Shown: positions 45,130-58,700 of the stretch, in pieces
Layout of the letters: each line of letters begins with the position of its first letter
Position numbering within the stretch: the stretch's first letter is position 1
Origin: Lepisosteus oculatus
Lineage: Eukaryota > Chordata > Actinopteri > Semionotiformes > Lepisosteidae
Assembly (NCBI RefSeq): GCF_040954835.1
Contig: NC_090697.1
Coordinates: forward strand, 570,501 to 634,500
Reading direction: 5' to 3'
Length of the DNA: 64,000 nucleotides
Notes under the pieces: generated by a model
The model's input: only the letters and a program-made list of their open reading frames with translations
Database searches by the model: none
What the model was told of the DNA's origin: nothing
Translations under genes and position numbers: made by a program

Positions 45130-48100
45130 ATTTTATTAACATCTATACAAATAAGAGCAAAAGCAAGGTTCCATGAAAAAATACAAGTAGTTAATATTTT
45201 TAGAAGGTTGTTTATATAAATATAACTTTGGCATTCATAACACCTAGCTGCAAACCCAAATACTTAAAGTTAAAACAATACAAAATCACATTAGAAGCCA
45301 GCCAGTGGCCTCAACACCTGTCCAGCTGTGCACTGTTGAAGTCGGTCATGACAACCACACATTTCCCTTTGCTTTTTCTACAGTATGTACAGTGTGACAC
45401 TTAAAAAAATAAACTATCAAAATGCATTATTTTTGTACAGCTTAAATACTTTCTTACTGGGCACTAAACATTTAATATAAACCTGAGTCAAAGTATGCAA
45501 TGCATGCTATTACAGATTACCCTCGCAGCATTTTCTGGACAAGCATACATGTCGGTTTGCGGCCTTCCTATGATTGTATACATCACTGAGGTATGAATGC
45601 AGTGTTTTGACATTTTACATTACATCTTTTGCAAGTTCAGCTTGAAAAAAATATGGCTTTTGGAAATATGAATTTTTCTTGCAATCTAGATGCTGGATAA
45701 GCAAGTTTGGATTTCTGACAAGGCACAAAGGACAATTAATTACAGATTTCAGCTGTTCTTCAGCTATTGTAAGATTAATTAGATGGATAGAATTGCATAG
45801 ATTTTATTCCATACTGAAAAATTCAATCACAGCATTCTGTAACATGTTTTTGCTTGAGAAACTCAACTATCAATTCGGCAGAAACTTTTCTATCAGAATT
45901 TCACAAAACAGGACTTAAAAAAAGACTTTAGAAAAAGACTTAAGTCTTTTTCCCCCCATTAGAAGAATTCCACATTCTCCAAAGATAAAAGCAAATGAAA
46001 TTGGGTACAGCCACTTGATTGATCCAGTGTAGTTTATAGATATACTATAGATACCAGGTACTTTGTTTTGGCTGATCAACATTCAATGTCCATTGATTTT
46101 CTACATATGAAATCTGCCATAGATGGCTGCTCACTAAGAACAGAAGGGTTCTTGGATTTCTGTTTTTAAGACAAATCAAGCTTTCAAGTTACCCCAAACC
46201 TAGAAAAAACGAACTCAAACTGAGCATCAGGTCTTTGTTAAATCAATATTGTTGCTTACCTATTACTAAGCAATGTAACTGTTCCATCCTTCATCATGCC
46301 TGCATAGATCTTTATATTTGTCTTAGAGATGTAGACATCTTCAGGATAACAAACAAAAAAAATGTATTTTCTGTAAACTGCTTTCCAAAACCCCCTAATT
46401 TACATTTATTTTACACTAAACATTCTAGACAGTCTCTAAAATGAGCACACTTCACTGTTCCACTGTTCTCAGTAATACCAGTGATGATGCAAGTTTAAAA
46501 CCTTTAGAATATTCTGGAAGTATGAAGCCTGTAGCCCGACCCTCACTTTACTGTTTTCTAATGCTGCCTCACAGTATAAAGCAATAATTAATCAGCAAAT
46601 GTTTAACAATTCTTAACACTTCTTTTATGCACACATTTTCCAGCTCTGGAACCACTTTAAAAACCCATCCCACTATACAGTATATCAAAATTGTCTTAGA
46701 AGGGGTCATCCATCTAAAAGACAATATTCACTGAAATATTTTAGAAATAGAAAAAAAATCAAAATATAAGTTTTGATACAGGTGTCAAATAATGTTGTTT
46801 TGTCTTTCCTGTTGGAATTATACATGCTATAACACATAGCATGTGGGTTGTCATTTCCGAATATTAAAAGTTTAAAATCTTATGTTTTTTTTTTACAAAC
46901 ATGTCAAATGCTTTCCTATAATACAAGACTTTCCCGCCAGCACACAGCCAAGCACATGAAACAATAGTCCCACATTTCAAACCCAGACTTGTTGTGCTTT
47001 TCTATGCTTGTAATGTTGGTTCACAATATTTGTGACCGAGGCCACTGTGACATTAAGTGAATCAGAACAACATGTTTGAACTAGCTTTTCAGTTCAACTG
47101 ACACTAGATCAAGCCACTACCATGACAGGGATTAAATTTAAGTAATCAATATATAAATATGTCCTATTTTTTTAACTGTCCATAGTACTGTGGGGTATTT
47201 ATAGTCCTCGAACATATTTAGAAGTTAATCTACTACAGTGAAAAGATACAAACATTTTTAAAGATATTTACTAAATAAGAAAAATGGCCTCCTCTCATTT
47301 GTAACCTTATGTTCTTAATGATGTGCTGAGTCATTTACAGTACATGGAGTGGCTTAGGAATCTGGATTGAAAAGACAGGTTGTTCTGACTCAGTGGTAAG
47401 TTTAACAATACTGTAAGGGGGCTGAATTAAATCATCTTTCTGTCTTTATATTTATAGAAAGGACCACCTTACATTACTTCTGACAGATAAATGTATTTAA
47501 ATGTAAATGTAGGTTATAAAATAACCCTAAATTAGAAAGTCTAAAAAAATATGTTTTTAGAATTATCAGAGTATAAAATGCATTTTATCCCAACACAGAG
47601 CAGACAATAGAATGTGAACAAGCCAATAAAAGATCAGTAGACTTGGTTTCTTTCACTTGTGCTGTGTGACTGTAACAGGACATTTCAAACTTTTAATCTC
47701 ATAATATGGCAATACTAATTTAAAGCAAGAATTTTAGCAAACTGAAGACTGGCCTTTGCCTTTTCAAACCGTTCTGAGAGGGTTTTAGACCACATTCTGT
47801 GAACTGTCTGTTAAAGTCTGTGGAATTCATTCATAATGCATTAACCTTCAAGTAGGAGAATAAGTACCTTTCTTTAAAAGCCTGCTCAAGGTTTGTAAAT
47901 CACATTTTTCATGTCTAGAGGACATAATGCCTGCATAACATTAGAGCCAGGATAAAGGTTGCTCTATAGCAATGTGTGCACTGTCAATTATTAAAATGGG
48001 AATATGTTTTTCTAAGCAAAAGACAGTAAAACAAATAAGAATAACATACTGTTCAGTGAATTAAGTATTCTAGTTAAATCATCACAGCTGTGCCAAAATG

Positions 48101-49555
48101 AAGGCATGGTTCCATGTGAAAGAGTTCACCAAGTCATTGTTCAGGTCTTTCCATAATCTATAAAAATAATATTGTTAAAAGGCGTCTTACCTAAGGGTGT
48201 TGTGTGAACGCCTACCTCATGGACTCAAGTTAAAAAAAAACTATCTAACATAACTTGTTAATTGTCCATTCCAACACAAGGTAAAACTGGTTTCTGTATA
48301 ATGCATGCAGATGGATTCAAGTGTTGGTAATGTACTTCATCTTAATAATGCAATTAGATAAGTGATAGACATTCTTAGTAATGTGCTCATAAAAATAAGT
48401 GGCTGAAACTTTTCTAGAACTGTGCTTGACTTTCACTTCTTAAGATTCTAAAATTCTTGCAATGTGGTCTATGGCTTAACTGTGATGTATACACTGATTA
48501 ACCCCTTATTATCCTTTATCTAAATGTCTGCTGAATAGCTAGTGAGATCAGTCTTCTTTAATGTCCACTCTGTAACTTCATATTTGTTTTCAACAACCTC
48601 CATTCCTGTCACTATAATCTTTTTTAAAATAATAAAATGCTTATTTCAGATTCTAGATTGAGTGCTGACTGGCATTCTTGGAGTAAATTACAATGGTGAT
48701 CGAATACCACTTTTTACTGCAATTCGAGGAGCGAACAAAAACCTAAATGCTGTGCTAATCCTTTCTCAAAACCATGACGGGGAACAAATGCGTTAGGCAG
48801 GCAAGAAGAGCTGTAGCTCTGCAGAAGTTAAGAGCAGTGGATCACTCAGCACCCTGTTGACCAGCAGCACACTAACCTTTTATTGTGGACAGTCTGCTCG
48901 GGTCTTTGGCTAGACAGTCCTATCCCTTGAAAGTCCTGCTATTGAACAAAATTAAAGTGCAAGAACATGAAGGATTTTGAAAGTAATTAGGCCGATTAAA
49001 GACTACATGCTTCTGTATCTCAAAAGTCCAGGCACTTCAAAAAGCAGCACTGTAGGTCAAATTCCTCTGGCCAACCCTTACAAGGTGTCAAGTAAACCAA
49101 AGAGCCATTTAAAACTCAGAACCTCAGCCACATGTCCTATGAGACACCCCAGGATCATGCATAAAAGATGGGAATTGTTAAATCTTTAAAAAGTCAAAGA
49201 ACTCTAAATTAAAGAACAAAGAAATTTAGATCTCCAGATTAAAAATAATATTAATACTGAAATTCAGAGCAGAAGGGCTCCTATGTAATGAATTCACAGC
49301 TTGGTCCTACATTCAGTAGTTGAAGAAATCCCTGGCGAGCAGATACATTTGAGTCTAACTTCACAGTAAGTTATCTTTTTCTGTATAGCGTGTAACTTTA
49401 AATAAAGCATCACGACAAGAAACCCAAAGCTATTTCTCCTTCGGTTCATTTCTAAGTTGCCATCTTCCACAATGGCTCTGTAATAGAACTGCAGGGAAGT
49501 GTGACAAAGCAGCGTTAAATAACACAGTTCATTATTGCAGAGAGGCACCAAAGTG
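45130..49555 (-). other. CEP85L: Probable 3' UTR of CEP85L
   Basis: From the CEP85L stop codon to a minus-strand AATAAA (plus strand TTTTATT at 45131-45137) there are 4.4 kb of AT-rich DNA without exons. The only transposon scrap is GGCCTCCTCTCATTTGTAAC at 47284-47320. A long UTR is plausible, but its end is inferred only from this signal. Confidence 0.4.
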
Positions 49556-49719
49556 TCATTGAGTAATGCAGTTGTCTCCCATGTCCTGAGCATAGCGGTC
49601 TGATATTATAGTCCGCAATTCATCAATGTCCTTCCGTAACTGACACACTTCAGTAAGCTTTGTGTTGAGACTCTCTTCTGTACCGACATTTTCATTTTCT
49701 TCACCTGAGCAACTCATTG
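49556..49719 (-). CDS. CEP85L: CEP85L terminal coding exon
   Basis: Acceptor TTTTAACAG, phase 1 in. Encodes [38 protein letters not shown] and the C-terminus [13 protein letters not shown]. The stop TGA is at 49558-49556 on the minus strand. Confidence 0.92.
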
Positions 49720-52700
49720 CTGTTAAAAGACAACAAAGACAGTTTAAAACAGACCTAGTAAGAACTACAAATGAGCATATGTGAGGTTTTTTCTAGTGTG
49801 GTGGAACTAGACTTATATTAATTTCAACAGCAGGATGCTTTTTTGAAAAGTAATTTTCAAAGATTTACAGTATATCCATGAGGCATCATACATCCATCAC
49901 GTAAATGCAATTTGAAATACATCAAAAAAGCAATAGGTAACAGTCCTTTTATAACTGTGCATCCTCTTCTTTCCTTTAACATTTCGTTACTGCAGTTTCT
50001 ACATCTGTCTGGTGGGAATTAGTTCTCTGAAACTGCAGCTGTTGTTTGGAACTGCAGTCAAACTCTGGCCGTTTAAAGTCTATGCAGGATGTGAAGAAAT
50101 CTGAGCTGTCGAAACTACTGTGAAAACATTTCAGTGTATAACTGCATTTATGACAAATGAACTTGAAACTGGTTATTTTTAGCTTCTGATTAATAACCCA
50201 AAATTTCTCTTGCAACATCACAACAATCTTTTATTTTTTGACTCCAGGTACCCAAAGTTCATCTTCATAACTGCTCTTGGTTTTTTCTGTACATAAATAA
50301 CTGAAGAATGTCAAAGGCCAGCATGCTTGTTGTACAGTATATTATTCATTTTCAATAATTCCTATAAATTGACACAGGAACAGCCTTAGAACACAAAAGC
50401 ACAGAACAACTGCATTATCCCTCTATATTTCCTTCTGTGGACAATCCAGTATAAGAACATACACTGAATCTTTTTTTAGGCTGCTGTCTGACATGGAACG
50501 AAACGTGCAGAGGGGTCAGAACTTACACTTGATTCCCAGGAGCAGAGCGAGGTTGGGCTCCTGGCCTTGAGCTCTCTGGGTGAGGATGCTGCACAGGGCC
50601 CTGAGGTCCAGCAGACACAGGGACATCTCTTTCAGCAGCTGGCCCACAGCGGCAGGCATCTCGCTGCGGACCTGCTCCGCATGCCGCTGGCCACCCGCCA
50701 GGCTGCGTGACCCCTGCACCGCCTGTCTTTGGTTCTGGTTCTGGTGTGGAAGGCAGAGAGAGCCAGTGGTCAGACCTTCAGCAGCCACCACAATGTCATC
50801 GCAAATATAGTGCCACTGTCAGTGCAGAAGGCAGACATCAAATGGACCCAGCAATGACTAAAAACTACTTTGATACATTTATTTCACTGGGACAATGGTA
50901 TCATCCATCTTTTCAGTAAGACCTGCCCAGGAACGTGCTGCTTAAGGGAGACTGAAACAAAAATCAAAATCACTACAATTAATAATTCCATCAACTTTGA
51001 TTCAAAAGTTATTATATTTAAGTTTTTTTTATTATTTTTATTTAAGTTAAGTGTGTCACTTCAAAGGTACTGTATGGGGATCAAGTTGCAACAATGAGAA
51101 CTGAAAAAAAGAGTAAATATTTTACAAATGTATTCTGATGTTCGGTCTACATTTTTAAAAAAGTTACTATTTTAATTAGCATATCTACCAAGACATTATT
51201 TCAACAGCATTACAAGTGGGTTTCATGAAGTATTTTTAGATGAAACTTCAAAGAATTATCTGTGCTGAGGGAATGGCAGCTGCCAAAGTCATATCCCTGT
51301 GTAAATCCTCAAGCTGTTTGTTCTGAAATCATCAACATGGTTGATTTATTCTTGAAAGTCCCCTCGCTGTCTTGGCTATTCCAACAATCTTCTAGAGACA
51401 AGACAGTGAATTGGTTTACAGATATCATGCCTTTAAATCGTTACTATTCCTGTACAAACATATCCAAATGTACTGAAACACAACATTCAACACCAGAAAA
51501 AGCCAGCACAAAGAAATAGAAGCTGTAAGTAGAATGAATGATGAGCTTCTAATTCAGATCTTAAACTAGTGAAGGAGTGAGCCTCCTATGCTATTCCAGT
51601 GGCAATATAGTCAAAAATGTAAAGCATGGTGGACACTTTCCATGGTTTAATCTGAAACAGCAACATAATGTGTGAATGAAGTACTACATGAGACTAGAAT
51701 CATATTAATAGATAACACAGGTGCCATGCTCAGATTTTATCCTCTAGACTGAATTGTCTGTAGCCCATTCTCCTCCAACTTGTTTGACATGAAAGGTTGT
51801 TCAAAGTTCTATTCTTAGTTCAATTCTTTTTAATATTTATGTGCTTTCCCATAGTGGATTGTGCTGCTAAATTGTAGCTTTAGTATGTAATGCTGATTAT
51901 GCTCAAATGTACTCTTTATGTAGCTCCCAGAATAAATGACGAATGGATTGCAGTATTTTTCACCTCTACTGTACCAAACTTTTTTTCAGTTCAGTCTGTT
52001 ATCTTTAGAAATGTCTTTCCAGCCTGCTACAAATTCTAAAATAAAATTATTTTGAGCATTTGTGGCAGCACTTTAATTTAGATACAACTGGTTTAAAAGG
52101 AAACCCTCTACTAGCAATACGAATACTTTACTGAATTCCATTTTAACCTATATTTGATATATTTCCACTCACAAGGCTAAACCTTTCCACTCTTTACAGA
52201 ATCTTAAACAGATTGCTCAAGGTTTTCATCAGAAAGGCTGGTGATAGGCCATAGCTGCACTTGCCCTATTAATGCCTTTTTTAGATCCTTACAGTGATGG
52301 CAGACAGTGTGCAAGAAGCAAAACGAGGGGATCGTAAACCTGCCGATCTACTGGGAGCTGGAGAAAACCAATATATGGTACAGATTCAGTGGAATAACGC
52401 TACCGAGGAGAACAGGTCAACAGGTCAGAGAACTGCAAACTGGAAGTGTCAGAAATGCCATTATGAGGCACTGCAAGGAAAAAAAAATAGTGTTTCCTTA
52501 AATGTTTGGTTTCCTATGGTGGATCATTAGTACCCTAAGAATTTAAGAATTTGGCTGAGGAATAAATTAGTTGTTTGTTGTTTGAGATGTGAATCCATGG
52601 TCCTGATTGTCATTAGAGCAGTGTTGGTATCCTTCAGAGTAAATTCCACTCCAGTGTTTGACAATTCAGCTGGTGTATTTCTCACTTCTCCAGCTGCTGC

Positions 52701-55700
52701 TGTGTGTCACCCAGGCGAGTGGTGGATGAAATGGGCTCCCTCTTAGAAGGAAAGCCCTTTGGGATCATGCGGTATGAAACATGCTACATAAAAACAAGGA
52801 ATTACTCCTGGGATGTAGAAATCCATTTGAAACATCATACCCGGGAGTCATCGGTGTATCATCTCTTCCCTTTCTGTTCTTAGTATATCAGAAGCAATAC
52901 TCATCAGTCGTATCAGTCATATCACTACTGCTTCAATTACGTAGAGTGATTTGTGTAGAATGGCATGTGTGACGCTATAGACAGCCTCGCGTGGATACAA
53001 ACATACAACTGGTCTGACCAGTGCGCAGACCTGTGCAAAGCGTAAGTACAGGTTCATTATTTCCTCAGATGTGGTGGTGATATTCAGGCCTGTGGTAACA
53101 GCAAATGTTTGCTTAAAGAAAGAGTCAATGGGTCTTTGTTTCTGTTCCCTATTAATAAACCATGAGCCATTATTAGTGTGTGTTGATGCCCGGAGTGAAA
53201 TGGCAATGGCACTGCAGCTTGAGCAATCAGAGCATACTTCTGAAAGAGATTTATTCATGTATGTATTGATTGGTTTTAAATATTTATGAGGCATCAACCC
53301 CACAGCACCTGTGTCATATCGGGCTAAGGTTGCTAATTTTACTGAGCGTTACATGTTTAAGACATTGGAACACAAAAAATATAGAGGAAATCATCTTTTT
53401 TCTCCATTAAAAAATGTTTAGGAACAGACAAAAACTATCAGTATAATTGATTTCATAGGCTACTACTACTTTCCTCTCACCTTTAAATCTCTAACATAAA
53501 ATATTCCATTTATTTATTTTTGGTTTACTTTTTAATGTTGTTGTACACACAGCTTGTGTCTTCCTTGTTGGAGCATTCACAGTATATTGTGCCACATCAT
53601 TATCATATTCAGTAATCTGTAATGATTGTGAATTGAATTCATAATAGGCAGAATTATGCACTGTATATTGTTTTTACTGTTGATTGTAACAGTAAAATAT
53701 CTTAAACCACTAGACACTCTCCATGGTTTACTGATCACACACGATCCCTTAAACAAGAGTGCTGCTAGATCCCATCCCCAACCAACTAGTTAAAGATTCC
53801 CTCGAAGTACTGGCAGGACAACAGTGCTTGTGCTCCTAGATCTTACTGCTGCCTTTGACACTGTTGACCACTGTATTTTGTTACAAAGGCTTGAGTTCGA
53901 GGTTGGCTTATGTGGAACCGTCCTTAAGTGGTTTACCTCCTATTTAACTAACCGTTTTCACTATATTCAAATATCTAATAATTTTACTGCTTCGTCACTG
54001 TCACCAGTCAAATTTGGGGTACCACAGGGATCAGTGCTCAGACCAGTATTGTTCTCTTTGTATATATTGCCGCTAGGTAGAATAATACAAAAGCATAATA
54101 TTAACTTTCATTGCTATGCTGATGACACTCAAATATACATTTCATTTACACCTAACGACAACTCATCAACTGTAACTTTAGCTAATTGCATTAATGAAGT
54201 ACAGTCTGTGTGAAAACCTTTTGTCACTCAACTCTGATAAAACTGAGGTTCTGTTGTTTCGAGGCAGTGCGGATAGGACTGTTATAACCTCAGCATTCAC
54301 CTAAGAGGGTTTAAAATTTTGCCTCAAAGATCCGGCACGTAACTTAGGCGTCATCTTAGACACAAGGTTCTCATTTAACTCTCATGTTAATGCAGTATCA
54401 AAAGCGTGCTTCCTGGAGTTAAGAAACATTGCAAAACTTTCTCTCCACTCAAGACACACAGAAAACTAATACATGCTCTTGTATACAGCAGATTAGACTA
54501 CTGTAATGCCTTACTATCAGGGAGCAACTATCGCACCCTCAACACCTTACAGCGAATTCAAAACGCAGCAGTTAGAATTGTTACAAGGGGTAGAAAGTAC
54601 GACAACATAACACCTATACTTGGCTCTCTCCATTGTCTTCCTGTTGGGTACAGGACAGACTTCAAAATTATTTTACTTACTTAAAGGCTCTCAGAAGTCA
54701 GGCATGTCTATTTAATAAAGCTGATTAATGTATACAATCCAAGTCATCCACTTAGATCACAGAATGCAGGTCTTCTTCTTATTCCACATGTAACAGCTGG
54801 TGGTAAAGCCTTTAGCCCCTAGCGTATGGAACAGTCTCCCACCCCATATTCGGGATGCTGAGTCAATCTCAGTATTCAAATCCAGACTGAAGACCTATTA
54901 CTTCAGCCTAGCCTACTTACACCTTACATTATGGCCTGCTGCAACCATTGCTGCTGGTGCTGCTGTACTTGCCATTGTGTGTTTCAGTGTTCCTTCCAGG
55001 TAGATACATCTGTTCTGACCAACCTATCCTATTCTCCTCCCCACATGTCCAGATGGCACCCGAGCTGGAAACCATCTTTAGTTGGATTCTGCATCACCGC
55101 CTTGGATCCATGAGGGACATTGCGAATACATATAGTTTAGGAGGATTTGCTGGTCTACAGAGAACTGCATGGAGTACTGGCACACAGAAGGACATGATGG
55201 AAGACTTAATACTCCACATTTAGTACTTTTCTAGAATTGTAGAATGCTAGCATGCTCAGAGGGGTTGGGCAGCCAGTTGACCTTGGACCCCTAGAGGTTT
55301 TCTTTCTCCTTACAGATAAGTTTTTGGTTCCTCTCCTCCGTTGTCTTCTGGCTTTTTCTCTTTCTGTATTGTAATGTCATGTACTGTCACACAGTTCTGT
55401 TAAGTGCCTTGAGACAAACCTTGTTGTGAAAGGCGCTATATAAAAATATATTGAATTAAATTAAATATCTGACATATTTGGGTTTAATGAACACTGTCGA
55501 TTGACTTACCAAATGTCCAGTATTTCTTGGCTCTAGACAAAAATCAGGAATATTGGAGACTGTCCATTAAATAAAAAATCTGTTAAATCTGTTACAGAAT
55601 TAATTTACTGTATTAATTTATAAACCACTTGAATTTCTAGATAAACTAAATGACTTCCGCTTGTCTGAGATCCTTCTAAAGCACTTTTCATTACTAGGTA

Positions 55701-58700
55701 TACTAGCATGAAAAGACCCAGATCACCCTGTCTGGAAGGTACCATGTGAAGGTGAAACAGTTCTTAAACAGAATCCGCAGTTTTGTCACAGTTAACCGAG
55801 CACAGTCACAACTGCAAACAGAAGGAGAAAGGGTGTGTAACGCAAGATGATGTTATGATGGAATAGTACATGGTACACTGTGATAGTGCTTTGCATCAGA
55901 GTCTTGACACAGTAATACAATGTGCAGGTGTAGTTCCCACACATGCCTCTAAACAAAGCGGTATCTTGAGTACTGCACACACACAGTCCGCTCACCTCTT
56001 CAAGCACTTCAGACAGTTGCTTCAGGGTGTCTTCCTTCTCGGCCAGCTGCTTCCTTAGCTCCTGGGAAGCAGCCCGTTCTTGTAATAGCTTCTTCTCTGA
56101 AGCCTAAGTAAGAACAGAAAAGAATTACATGATAAAATATATATACAGAAATAATAAATATGTGCCTTCTGGATCTGTCTTATTTTCTTAACAACTAGAA
56201 CAAACTCAGTCTTTAACAACCGTATATATACTGTATAAAACATTGTAGTATACAAAACACAAACACTACTGATATCTCTGAATATAAAACTTAATCTAGT
56301 ATTGATTTTATTTTATATTGACATTTTAATGTGTTTCCTAAAATATTTTTTTTCATTACAAAGCAGAAACAACATCCACTGTAAGCAATTCACCTGATGG
56401 TTTTATTTTTTTCATACAGGGTTACTTCCACAATAAGGACCATCCTTGCAACGTTAACTGTGCAACATTAACTTTCCTGACTTACAACTTTCCATACAAC
56501 TTTATTCCCTCACAACACAAATAAGTCCCATGATGAAACAAAACACTCAATATAGGTCCTGCCTATATTGTTACACCCTGTACCAACAACCTTACCCTAT
56601 AGGGCACCACCGATATTCATGCCTTTAATTACAAAAAGGTGTGCTGTACAAATATATTATTTATTGATTTGTTATTTTTTAATTTTACTGTCCGTTATCG
56701 AGGAATTTCTGATTTTATAGCCAAATTCCCTTTTAGCATATTTTGTCTACTAAATCAGAAGTCCATTAAGCCAAAGGTTTACTGTAACATAAAAACATTT
56801 GCATCCTCCTCTACCTTTAACAGCTCACATTAAAAAAAACCTCATTAAGCACTGTGTGCATTGTACACAATGGGCAACATTATGTCAACGTAAGTGAATC
56901 GCTGTGGGAAAGTCCTCAGTAGATGTCTAGAGAACAGTTCAAATGCTTATTTGCGGAGGGATTTTCTTTTCCAATGTATCATGGAGACATGCTGTAGATT
57001 TTGGGTTAAACCTCATAAAACCAGGTTTCCTCAAAGTCTTCCAAAACTTGGGTCAAAGTTTTAAATGTTTTAACACAATACACACATCCAGCTATCTGAA
57101 CTTCAAAACTGTCCACAATTTGGACATATTTGTGAATATCTGATATGAATAAAGAAAACTGCAATCCAGATTTTTATGTACTCGTATTATACATAGTATT
57201 TCTATGCTAACACGTTAACACCTTATCCACTGCGATGAAAATTGAATTATTTTAAAAATTTGACATGCTGTGCAAACACAGATATGTATAAATGGTCAGC
57301 ATGTCAACCACAAATGACATCCAGATATACAGTACAGTAGAAGGAAGTTTTTTTTTTAGAGATAGTGATGTGAAACACTGAATTCTTTTTTTTCTTATTT
57401 AATTGATACATTCTAAATTATAAATAACTTCAATGTACTCTGCAATGCCCGCTATTTTAATGTTGTTTTTATTATTATATAGTCTAAAAATACACAATTG
57501 AACTCAGTTTCAGTCAGGAGGTCTGGAGATCCTGTATACGTAATAAAATGATAAGTAGTTATAAGTAGTAGTTCCACTCTAATCTGTATCCAGTACATCT
57601 TTAACTACACATAATTAAAGTTCACATGGCACAGGGTTCCACTTTTACTGTAGGTTCCTTCTGTACATGACATTGCAATTGTCTTGTAAAACAATTGTTT
57701 CAATTACTGTGACAGTGAAAACACTTTTGAGATAAGAGATGATTATGACGTGTAGAATATGTATTCTATGAAATGGGTGTTATCAGACTGCTTGTTTTGA
57801 CTCTGCAAGTCCACAGTCCCAACAGCACAGGAATTGATGCAGCTTTCACAGATAACACTGCTGACAATACTCTCTCGTAAGGCTGAATGTTTAGGTGCAG
57901 CAAAGCAGGTTCATCTGGCAACTACTTACAGTCAGTTCTGAAGTGAGCCTTTCTATTTGCTTCTTTTGATTGTCTATAATCTGGGGGGGAAAACAAGAAC
58001 ACAAAGATTACAACAAAGTAAAAAATAAGCATACAACAAAGTCACAAATAAGCATACTGACTGAAGTAAAGGTTTATTCCTGCTGAACAGAGAAGAAAAG
58101 AAACACAACACTTTGGCTGTGGAGCCTTCTTTGGGTGTGGTACTGACGCTTAGCTGCATTTCAGAAGCAAGGTTACCATTCAAAATCCTCAGTCGTAATG
58201 ATCATGAGGCCATATCACAAGACAAAACTGAATTTCTAAACCTTGTGAGTGCACCATTTTCAACCTGTGATTGGTGCTTCTTCACACGCTTTTAATGCCC
58301 CAACGGTTGAGCCACCCTGCGATAGTTTTTATGCCCCGAGCATAAAAAGTGTACCTCGATGTTCCGGCTGTGTTGCTCCTGGAGGCGGAAATTGTCCGAT
58401 TCCAGCTGCTTCGTGTCCAGCATGGGAAGCCGCACCCCGTCCTCAAGGCACCTCTCCACCTTCTGCTGCAGGCTGAGGGAAAGAGCCGAGGGTGTGACAG
58501 GGCTCGACACTCACAAGACCGCAGCGCAGTTCAGACAGACAGACTGGCGCCGCGGGCTGAGGGAAAGAGCCGAGGGCGTGACAGGGCTCGACACTCACGA
58601 GACCGCAGCGCAGTTCAGACAGACAGACTGGCGCCGCGGCCTGAGGGAAAGAGCCGAGGGCCTGACAGGGCTCGACACTCACGAGACCGCAGCGCAGTTC